From Phallusia fumigata (Eukaryota > Chordata > Ascidiacea > Phlebobranchia > Ascidiidae): a stretch of 64,000 nt of DNA. Within the stretch, counting starts at the first letter, position 1, and each line of letters starts with the position of its first letter. The stretch is from assembly GCA_008931825.1 (NCBI GenBank), contig QXVZ01023090.1:18753-82752 (forward strand), read 5' to 3'. A program made the position numbers and the translations under genes. This document shows, in pieces, positions 25,001-37,000 of this stretch. The notes under the pieces were generated by a model, which worked only from the letters and a program-made list of their open reading frames with translations, searched no databases and had not been told where the DNA came from.

Positions 25001-28000
25001 TAAATCCTTACGTAAAGGTGTCGTCCATTTTGCTGTCGGGACACCCGCCAGAATAAAAGCGTTAATACAACAAGGTAAAGAACAAAACTTAAAATAGTGC
25101 AGTTAACATGATACAGACATGTGGTTGGTTACTGTATTTTAGGAAGCATTTTCGAAACGCAAACCAAAATCGATTGTTTAACAAGTTTTGTGCGTAGGAA
25201 GTTTTTTAATTTCCAAAAAAATACCGTCGTTTCCAAATCTAACCTACGTAATGGTGTCACTGGTGCAATGCCTACCACCGTGAAACGATTAAATTCAGGG
25301 AATGTTTGTCCGTTTGAAGTTAACGTTTAGTCAAGGTTGCAAAGGAAAACATTTTTGTCAAGGTTTTTTTAACGCCAATCACGTTTTAGAGCCATAAGTA
25401 TTATCTCCAAAAAAACAAATTTTTCGAATACTTTTAATGAACTTTGTGTCGAAGGTAATAAACTCGTTTGAAAGTCTTTTAATTTTATTTTATTTAACAA
25501 GTTTTGTGTATAGGAAGTTTTTTAATTTCTTTAATTTTTTTAATTTAGCAAGTTTTGTGCATGGGAAGATTTTAAAAGTCAGTCAATCACACAAAAATTG
25601 CTTTAATACCATGTACAAACGTCAAAAGTGTAAGGTGGGCTGCTGAAATGGTTGACATATCTACAATTGTGATAAAATCAGATACCAAATATAGATACGC
25701 CAGTCAAGGCCAGATCAACGCTATCTAATTACATTGCCTACAATTTTGCAATATTCCAGTGCCCTCGTTGGGTTGATAATACGATTTCTCTCTGGCAAAA
25801 CAAAAAAAAACAATATTAGTTCTTTTAGGACAGACACGATGATGTAACCAAATCTACATGCTGAAAAAACGTATCTTTGGATAGGGGCCTTACGGGAATG
25901 GTTTTCCAACTCTGTTTATAACCTCAATCTTAAGCATTTGTTGTTTTTATTGGCGTTTGATTTTTGTCTAGTCACACTTACCACGAGGGCGCAAAATCGG
26001 CATTAAACGTTAAGCTTACTTTTAGAATTTAATACAAGGCCTATTATAAATTCCTAAACCCAGTTGCTTTAGGTTCATAAAAAGGACGTATAACCAGTCG
26101 AACGATCGTGGAAACAAAATTTGTTTTGATTCTTCGGTGCAAGCAGTAAAACCGTACAAAATTCTAAAAAGAAAGCAACAAACTGATGTCGCATTTAAAA
26201 ACTCTCATGGACTTTATCTGTCCATAATTATGACATTACCAAGGCCTAATACTGCAGGCGAAATTGTACCCGAAATAAATTAAATCAACCATTTAATTTA
26301 ATAAATACTATATATATCTTCCTAACTGTAGTTTTGAAAGGCTTACCTACTATATAGTTATGAAGTTCTCCATCTTCATAACTATACAGTAAAACATGTT
26401 CATGTCCACTGATTTACGATTGTCAAGGGTTGAACTCACTTGCCCAAATGAATATTTTAAACTTAAGGCCATAAAATCAAGTCTTGTTCATGTGTTTGGT
26501 ATATAACCGTGCCTATGTAGTTTTAATAAGCAGTGTGCACGTTCAAGAACTTTCTAAAACTCCCACCGCATTTACTAGACGGTTTTCTTGTTCGTTTAAG
26601 TTTCCAAATACAGTTCGCAATGCGTCATTTTACGGTGACAAATTGTCTCGTCCGCTTTTAGCAATCTTAAAGCTCATATCGGAACGGGGACGCAAAAATT
26701 TTCTACTTAACACGATATTATATGCACGAGTAGGGACTCCTAGGTCTCCCTTTGATGTCAGTGTGAGAAAACGCACTGGTTTTGTGTTACCAAATGTTTG
26801 ATGTGGTGTTACCAATAACGACAGCTATTAGTGTAATGCGGCACCTTTCCGAGTCTCGTGGTATGACCAAACTGATATATGTTACCTGTTCCAGGTCCTA
26901 CCATGTCGACGGACGGATTTGTAATGATTTTTTTGTTTGTTGTTTGGGCATATCTGTTGTTCTAATTTTTGTTGTTTAAACTGGCAATCATTAAGTTGCT
27001 TGCGAGGAAAAATAACAAAACTGGCCTTTATTGGATTTAAATGCCCCAGTTTACGGTCTATACCTTATAATATTTGTTCATGCCGTTGCTTGGCATGACT
27101 TGCCCATTTTGTTGCAAACCTTTTGTTTTCCTATAAAACTTACGACACGTAGTCGGAATCTCAATTGAGAAAAAGTAGCCGCTCATTAAACGGTTTGTTT
27201 ACTTGTGTTCGCCCTCCTGGGACTATTTTGATCTCCCACACAACTCAATATCCTCTTCGTCATGCGCGTGACGTCATAATCTTTCCATTTTATGACGTAG
27301 GAGCGGGCGGGCGAAACATCTTTCTTGAATAATTTTATGGGTCTATAGCCTGCCAATTTCGATTATCACCCTAATATGAGTGGGACCTCGGGTTTTGCTT
27401 GTGTCCGTTTCCGGTTGACTCAAAGCACATTGCAATTTTGCTGACGCAACACCGACAGCGTTGTTTTCTACTTAACGATCGCGTAATTTCGGTCCATTAG
27501 AAGTGGAGATTGGAAATTTATTCAAAAAATGCCTTTGTGAGTGTTTTGTATGTTGTTGGTCTCAAAATGTTCCAAGAAGACGTAAAAACATATGTTTTGG
27601 CATTTTTGCTGTTAATGACATGAGTCGATATGCACTGTGTTTTATGGGCACCTGTGCGTTAAACTAAACTCCTTTCATTTGTTTTAAGTTTTACCTCGTT
27701 AACGTCGTTTACAAACCTAACCTACGTAATGGTGTCACTGGTAAAATGCCTACCGTCGTGAAACGATTAAATTCAGGGAATGTTTGTCCGTTTGAAGTTA
27801 ACATTTAGTCAAAGTTGCAAAGGAAAACATTTTTGTCAAGGTTTTTTTAACGCCAATCACGTTTTGGAGTTATAAGTATTATCTCCAAAAAACAAATTTT
27901 TCGAATATTTTTACTGAACTTTGTGTCGAAGGTAACAAACTCGTTTGAAAGTATTCCAGTTTTTTTTCTGTAGTTTTTAAAATACCGCTTGCGTCTGTTT

Positions 28001-31000
28001 GTCTTAACTTCTGTCAACCAGATGTTATTAGTTGCAAGTTACCTTTTGCAGTCAAAACTAACTGCAAGGCCTATTTTGAATAAAAAAATCTATTTACTAA
28101 CAAACCAATTTAGGTTCTCCTTTAAGAAGTCAGCTACAACCTTAAAAGCCCACAACTTACCTTTAAGAACTCGATACGTCATCAAACGGTGCCGCGCCCC
28201 ATGTTTCGGGGTTGTTCGAGGTCATGCGGTTCCTTTAATGCTGCGCAAACAGTTTGTAATTGCCGAGCGGACGCCATTACTCATAAGCCAGCGGTGTAGA
28301 GAGATTGAGTTGACCCATCATGTGGGTTCGTCGTCGATTTGATGCACCATGTATGTCAAACTATTATACCTGGAATCGCCAAAGTGCGTGGATGCTTTAA
28401 TGCTGAGCTAAAAGTTAATTGTTCGTGTTCTGAGTCGACGTGGCTTTACAGGGAAGATAAAGAAACTGTTTTGTGCGTTCTTAAACTACGTTGCTATAAG
28501 TAACGTACAAGGCGGTGGTTTTCTACCTTTTTTATTTCATGGACCCCTTCAACCGATATTTCAACGTTAAAACGATATTCAACCGGACTGGAAATTTAGT
28601 TTAAAAGCAGTATGTTTTTGTTAATATATCAAGAAGAGAAAATGGACTCTTACATTTCTGAAACTTTCTATAAACGCTACTTCATCACTACAAAATTATT
28701 AGTAACAGGTTTGGAATAATATTCTAATCAGTCAAAGAAAAAAAATATTTAAAACTTGAACAAAATTGACAAAATTTCCCAAACATAATGGTGTAAAATG
28801 TGGTGTAAGATTCTATGAAACGATTTGTTGCAATTACTTCGGCAATCCTTATGAGAGAAATGAACAAGGAGACTGTAAACTTGGTTAATACCTTCGCGTA
28901 ATCATAAAAAATTTCGCAAATATTCAACATTCCAACTGCAAACATTTCAAAGTACCAGTTTAAAATACTTCTCTAGCAAACACCTTTTTTTTTCTTTTTT
29001 ATCTTATTAATAATGCGTGACACTGTCTTTCACGTCACATAAGGTCGACGAGGCAAAAACACACGCAAAGGGTTCGTGGTCATGACACGGACTTCAAATG
29101 TAACCGTTCAGTTTCTACGCCCGCAGTTTCTAGGTACTCCCTTGCTGTTGAACATATTTCGAAATCAAACCATTTGTTTCAGTCACGCTTACGTAGTGGT
29201 TTAGCCAAAGTGCGTGCGGTCAAAAATACCCCCTGGTCAAATTTAGTTAACACTGCACCGAGAGTCGTGTGGTCTCTTGTGTGAACTTAAACGCCTGCGC
29301 CAAGATTGTCCAGCGGGAGTTTTGCAAACCTGAGTTGACAGTTTATTTTGGTAAATAATGTGAAGTGTCGATCCAAGTATGGACCAAGTTTACTTATTTG
29401 ATCGGCGTTTGTTCTTAATATAGCGTGAAACAGGATAAAATAAGTTTTATATTTTTGAAAATGCAAGATACTTGAGCGGCATTGCACCAACTTAGGAAAA
29501 TATCGCGTCCAGCATAAAACATAATATTTAAAAGTTTAATGAAATAGTTAAATAAAAACAGGATCTAAAATTATTGCAGATCAGTAAAAGGCTTGAAAGC
29601 TCAAACATTCTGAAAATTTACGTCATTACATACCCTAAGAGAGCTTCGACCACGCGATTTCTTCACAAAAGGAACTCGTTGCATAAGGTTTATCCCGCAA
29701 CCTATGTACATGCATTTTTTTACATCGAGAAACGGTGCATGAAACTAACACAGCGACTTTTGGCCCCAAAAAGCCGAACCCCAGAACGTTATTTAAAGCG
29801 GAATGTGTTTTAAAGGGCTCCTGGCACACCGCCCATTCATAAAAACATCTCGTGTTTTGTGACGCGTTTCGAAACGAGCGCCGGACCTAAGGCTTTCCGG
29901 CGCACAAAAGTTCCCCAGAAACGAAATTCGGGCGATGAAAACTTCCGCGAAATCCCTTGATGCAAGCAGCGATCCATCAGCCCCTACACAACTAATGCGC
30001 TTGTCAAATACGTTCCAATCACGCACGTCTTAACCTCACAACGGGGGAGGCACGCACATCGGTATGATATTGCATGACCAGCTTCATGCTTCTTCAGGTT
30101 GATTATTCTATTTTCATTTGGCTAAACAACACTTACAGTCAACAAATTTTAAAAACAAGCTACCTTGTCATGTTTTCTCATCTCGGTCCCTTTTTTGGTT
30201 TTACTTTTTGTGTTTTGAATTTTCTGCAACTCTTCGTCATACGGATCATTCGGATCAAAGCACAGCTTCGTAAGTTTCCGGCTTGAAAATACACAAGTTT
30301 TCGACCCGGAATTCGTACCGCCGATCTACAAAACAACTCGGCCGCAAAACCGGTCGATCATTTTTGATCGTCATTCTTGGATAGTGTTAGTTCAACGCAT
30401 TATGTAACCTATCACTGCAACTAAAATTCTAGTTCTTTGCATGCGAAAGTGACTTAATGATGTAGTTCCTCGTCCTACCACGATGTCGTGAAATGTATGC
30501 GGGCCACAGGCTTGGTTTAACGTCGACGTCTGCAATGAAAGTTCATTGAAAGTGCCAAGGCTGCGGCACTAGGTCAGGCGATATAACTGTTGAGATTTAT
30601 TGCCGCAACGCCCGTCGATAAAACAAACAAAAATTACGTTCCGATTATAAGCTGCAATTCTGCATGCGCATATTTTGGCATTGAAAACATCTTGGCTTGA
30701 AAGCTGCGTGATGTTAACTTTTTAAGTTTTTTTTTCGCCTAGGTTTAATGAGTTTACAGCTCTGATAAAGTCATCGCCGTGGCACTACAGCTCTGCTAAA
30801 GTCATCGCCGTGGCAAAACTACATGTAAAATCCGAAATGTCTAGGATTCATATTAATAGTTTTGTACAGATATTGCACTGCTTTGTGTCAAAAATTATGC
30901 TTTAAAATATGTTTCCAGTATTAAAATTTACGAAATTTACTCCATAGAATTGCCGACATCCGGCGGACAAACATATGTTGCTAGTTGTACTTGCCAACTA

Positions 31001-34000
31001 TGTAATCGAACTCCCTTTACAGACAAAATTACACTGAATTTGCATGGAAGTCTTGTTTTTTGCAACTACAGTGTTATCGAAAGCACGAAGTAAAACCAAA
31101 TTAGAACAATCGACTAATATAGCTTAACCAGTGTCTATACACTCAATAACATTGACGCAAGATAACCATATATGTTCCACGGTTTACGAAGGGAAAAGGC
31201 TGTCACCAGTTACCATAAACACTAGCCAGTGAAGTGGCGGATTTGACCAGACGACATTGGCAAAGCAAGGACGTTGGGAAATAGTTGATAGTTGATGGTT
31301 TTGCTAGTTTACGGCAAACATTGTAGGATACTTCTCACATTAAGTATATTGTCCTGATGTTATGACATCGTGTTGAGTTTCAAAGTGTCCAGACTGCAAA
31401 TTGATGAGTAACATTAAAATGGTGTAATTTGTAAACTATGCAAAGCGGATTTTGGAAACGTGTTTACACTGGTAAAGGCTCATAATTGGTGCTCTAAATG
31501 GGTTTTCGTTTACTGTGGGGTACTTAGTTAGCTTTCAGTGACCAAAAGATTACGTACTTTCTAAAATCGTTCGTCGAAAGGTAAAATCTCCGTTTAAACG
31601 CACAGAAAAATGAGGCTAAAATTGAAAAGTGTGTCGCAAGTACCTGAAGGTAACTGAAAACCGCAACAAAATCGTCAAAATGGTGGCCTTGTACCAATTA
31701 GCCATCCACCAGCTGCCCTTTGCCTTAATAATTCACTGCGGTTCAATATTGCCTTCTGCGCACAATGCCGCTAATCCGTGAGTCGGTGTAAACATAACGG
31801 TTGCAGCTTGTCGTGTTGTGAGCCGGTGGATTATCCTTTGCAACAAATGGGCTTTTTTCGGTTTGAAGTGGATAATGTTTTTTGGTATGTGCTACAGCGT
31901 TTTGGTCTTTCTATCGCGTGGATTGCATGATAAATACGAAGGCAAGGCATATTGTATACCAATCTTCATTTTTGAGTGTTTTTTGAGGTTTTTGTGTGTG
32001 AGTTCATGGTCAAAGCCAAGAAATGCGAAACGAGTGCAATGTATTACAGATTTAGACATTTTTGCAATCTAGAAGGCTACGTTTACGTATGGAGGCATTT
32101 GTAGCGAATGGTCTTGATAATAAAAAGAGGTTCAAGTAGTGATTGGAAGCAAAATAATTTATCAGAGTCTTTGTAATTCAGTAATTAAAATAAAACGAGA
32201 CTGTTTTTTACCGAAATATAGAACCTTTTAACTTTATGGCCAAGTTTATATTTTTTACCAACATCGAAACACCTGCACTTGTCGGTGTTTCGAAATTGAC
32301 GGCTTTAAAACACAGATATCTTTGACGCGACTTTTGTTAAAATCTAATTTTCTTTCACGTAAACCCTGAAGCATTAAAACATTTTTGGCACGCTTCACAT
32401 ATTAACCGCAGGATCTCACACCTAATTACAACGCGCTACACTCAGTAGGTGTCCCCGGTTGTGAATCACTATTGTTCACCGCCAAAAACAGTAGCGACGT
32501 CGTTCAAACGGCACCCGTCGTGAATTAGACTCTTTAGAAAGCGGTGGCTGGCGTTCTTCTCTTCCTGCATAGACCCCAGGGCCTCCCGCCTCTGGTGTTC
32601 AGTTCGTGAGAAAGTGCAACGCAGTTTGGATGGCTCGTGTGCGCGGCAAATGGTTTTTGATGTCCAGGATGTCACGAGCGCGGACCGGGAGCCCGATCTT
32701 AACTGTTTTCAATGGTGTTTAGTTGGCACGATTTGAGCAGAAAATGCAGTGATTTTTCAGCCACTACGTGCAGGTGTGTTATGTTAAGTGCGAGCATTAA
32801 TGCAGTGAAGCGGTATCTACGTTAGGTAACGTATTGGTAATATTTTTCGTTAATAGAAGATACATGAAGTTTTTTGTAAATAAGTAATACTAATGAATAT
32901 TTTGACCTTTTCCAATTAATTTTTGTATTTTGGTATTACGTAATTTATTCTGTGTAATCTTAGTCACATATGCATTACGTGCATACAAATATTATAAGTA
33001 CGTTTTGTAACTGTATGAGGCTAACTTTATCTCAAATAGCTACTTACAAACAACGGGTTTCCCTAAGCCAGTGTATAATTCAGCTAAACAGCCAGTGACT
33101 CGTAGATAAGACAGAAGAAGCATTTGCTTTCCCAGGGAAGGCTCGTGGAAGAAATGTCGTGTTTGTTCACAGCGTGTAAGTGCTAGTTAATTAGATTCGA
33201 AGCAGAGGACGTAATTGTTGTAATCAGAACCGCTGTGCGAATTGCACCTCCCTGGAGCTGCAGGCGGGTTTCTATTGTTTTGACTCCCCCAGTATCAAGC
33301 ATTGTTTCAACTTGCCTATTTTCTCGAAAAAGGGAACATCATCAGGCTTCCTTTTTTTCAAACTGTGCATACGCTGGACCTAGAAAAACGCTGCCACCGT
33401 CAAGAAGCCTTGGACTACTTCACTCAGGACACGAAGCAATCTCAATGGACGCAATGCTCAAACTTGTACTGTACATCCTATTGCTTGGGTGCATCACCCA
33501 GTTAGCTTTAGCAGAAACGCGATGGTGCCACACCACTTTATACGACCCTTCAATTTCCCCTGATGGCTGGGTTCAGTATGATGACCAGCAGATGACATGC
33601 GTGAAATGCTCCAACCAATCTATTGGACTTCTGAGCAACAGCAAGATTGACAAGTATGAGTGCTGTGAAGGAAAGGCTGCGTTGAAGGGGACTTGCCAAG
33701 GCCTGGGAATCGGAACGTTTTGTGCCGCCGGGGTTCAGGTAATTCCCGAGGGTATTAAAACTAAATTTGTACCATTTATTTTTATACTTGTGCTTATAAC
33801 TAGCATTCTTTAGTTTTACGTAATGTAGTTGTTAAGTTTAGAGTTCGAAAAACTGTAGTCGAGACTACCCTAAGTCCGGCGAATTTAGTCTACCCCTTGC
33901 TGGGTAATTTACATTAAAAATCCACATAAATAAAAATCACCCGAATGTTTGATGTGTAGGTAGGGCATATCATGGCTGTGGCAAAAATTGCAATCATGGA

Positions 34001-37000
34001 TAGAGCAATTGAAGTTAGCTTTCTTGTTATTAGTGATCTTTTGCATAGTGAACTTTGTTATTGCGAATTACCATAGTGGCATTTATAGTGCTTTTAACTG
34101 TTCACGCAAATGAACCAAATGCTATTCAAATGTTATCGAAAATATCTCGTGGCGCGTTTGTAAAAGGTACCACCAAAGGACAAAACACGCACCTTACGGA
34201 ACGTAAGAAACGTGCTTAACTTCACACATATTAAAACCGGGTATTTGCAAACTTCGTATAAGCGATGCGTTTTGTTTTGTGTTCTCAAATTTGAATGCAC
34301 AAGCCACGCTGTAAAACGTATTTTAAAGGTACAAAAGTGTACGGACTGTGCAGCAAAGTGAAAATAATAGGTGTTGTAAATAAGTGCCGTCGCGTGTACA
34401 ACAGATTATGGCGAGTGCGGATTGTGATAATGCGCAATCAGTCACAACTTTATCTCGCACGACATGTCATTTTCCCATTAAATGGAAAACCGCATAAAGT
34501 GCTGTTTGAAACAGGCGCCACATTTTTACTAGTCCGCTAAGTTTCGCTAAATTTGAGGGTGACTATTCATGCATTTGTAAATCTAACCAAGTAAAGCTAT
34601 TATAAAACTTTTTTTGCTGGCACACAGACCACCAAAAAAACATAGGTCTCATAAAATTGACGTTTAAAATACTTTTTTAAATTTATCCATTGAAAATCAG
34701 CCTTTGCGAAATTGTATTTCGACTTGTAGTCTTAGGATTGTCGCCTGATGGATAATATATTTTTAAATCTCCACGTTACCTTTGTTTACAATCATACGTT
34801 GTCTTCATATACGGCCATTTACCAATGCATCATATCGCGACCGGCTATTAACGTCCATTACCCGTGTGTTGTTTTCTACAGTGCGACGGAAACAAACAAT
34901 GCCCGGATGGTCAAGACGAAATTGGATGCAACGAGTGCAACCAAACAACGTCGTTCACTTGCACACAGCACGCCGACTCTAAGCCTTGCATCTCATCTAA
35001 CCAGGTACGGACTGTTTATTTTCGAAATCAGTGTTTCTCAACCCCGAGTTCAAGGGCTTAAGAGTCGAGTCCGTGATTAGCTCGCTTCAGACAAAAATGT
35101 TTTTAAACTAAACACCAAAATTCGTGTAACTTTCTAATCCTTATTTCCGCTTATCTTTCTGCAGTGAAGAATTGTTTGTTATCTTGCTGTTAGATATTTT
35201 TAATTTTTATTGAGTCCACTAGTGGTTATGCCCAGGTCGAGAACCACTGATTTTAATTGTAGAAAACAAAATTACTATTTAAAAATCCAATGGTTCCCGC
35301 CCAAAAATTTGGAATTTTTTAAGTGCGCATGTGCCAAAGTGCTCAAAAACCAATGCTGTCAGTTACACAACAATCTTTCATCCTGTTATTTGCAATAACA
35401 TAATGCGCAGAAAACCGTAATCGATAAACAGCATCAATAACACCGCGATTAACAGATTGCCCTGGTCGCTTAAGTGAATCTAAACCATTTGCCCTCAATC
35501 GATTCAGTACTGTATTTGGGTTAATATGCATTAAGCATTACGGCATACTCAACAGTTGCAATTAAATTTCAAGGTTGAGATCTCTGGTTATTATTTATTC
35601 ATCCCGACATCCGTAACAATTAACTTTCACTTCCTAAAGCGTAATTCAGGATGTTATGTTTTATGTATGATGCATGCGCTGCCGAAAAGTAACTAAAAGG
35701 TTAAAAAGTGAAGGATTTTTTGGTTGACTGACTCGATTACTGTGTGATGTCCCAAAATGGCAAAAGCGATTAAAAGATTGGCTGTGACTTCTATGTTTTA
35801 CTGTTGCTTTTGGTGTCGTCGAAATTGGGTCAAAGTTCATGGAAACCGCACCAGCTGGTCTGAATCAAGAATACTCCTTGTTGGGGCAAACCACAACAAA
35901 ACAAATACATTTACTTAGTCCTCTATTAGTGACCTAAATGTTCTGCGTACAACATAAAGAAAACCAAAATTACGTGTTGACACCGAAATCTGCGTGGGCG
36001 AGATAATAATGTCTGTAATCTGTGGTTCGGGTATTGTGTAAAACAGTGTTTGTGCAAGAGCGGTGTACGGCCCACTTCAAATGCACTTTGTATGGTCCAA
36101 GAATAGACTTTGGTTAACGCTTAAAACAGTTACTCGACATTGTCTGTGTTTATTTCGATTTCAAAAAATTATGTAAGTTCGGGGAAGACATTGAAATGGA
36201 TTGCAAAAATACACGCCCTATTCAGAGTAGAACACAAAACGCCTATCCTTAACTTTGAATAACTGACCCTGTAGTTACAAGGCTCTAGAATTAAACAATT
36301 CGTCACATCTGTTTATGTAAGATCTGACTCACTGGCCTCTAGTCTGTGGTTTATGCGCAATCTTCTACACGCAGGTGTGCGACGGAACAAAGGACTGTGC
36401 TGAAGGACTTGATGAAACCGGCTGTCATTGGCACGGAGGCTGGTGCGACGGTTTCTTATGCGGCAAACCACACGAGAGGTGCATCCCGAAATCTCAGGTA
36501 ACGGTGTTTTTACTACACACTTTTAAAAAAAATTTGAAAAAAATAGTCCTTTTGAACATAATTTCCACATGTTGTGATAACTTTGTTAAAGCGTAAAAAT
36601 AACTAAAATGCCGATATAAAATCGAAGATAGTTTTCAGGGGTGCATGAAACTGTGTTGAATGATGTCCGAAGACATATTCCTACACTTACAATGTAAAAC
36701 AATGAATAGTCATATCCAGTGTTGTTTTAACAATAACCTGCGATCACTTAAACTCACGTAAAATGTCATCTGCCACTAAACTGTCCAAGAACCTTTTCAA
36801 ACTTTCGTGTTTGAACTTTGAATAACTGTCAGGTTTTGACGAATTGGTTTTTGCTCGGACATGGAGAAAATGTCGCCCGTACGATCGCAGACTTTTGTTT
36901 TTGTTGTCGACGGTCGTAAATATGTTCCTTTGCGACGTTTGTTGCTCATCTCACGTGCCACGCGCCCACGTCACATTATAAAGGGCGTCGACCACAACGT

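Larger units (their letters stand above)
25075..33444. other. first half of the giant CMSS1 intron
   Basis: About 8.4 kb of AT-rich sequence between a CMSS1 exon and the nested receptor gene. It holds a duplicated 253-bp repeat, a hairpin at 26348-26391, a CRE/GC-box module at 27269-27316, a small tandem duplication at 30755-30815 and a possible minus-strand exon at 32469-32697. I see no other credible exon. Confidence 0.5.

Noticed and set aside
28513-28560. hAT-like left end (GTGGTTTTCTACC)
   Set aside because: No right terminal repeat within a reasonable distance.
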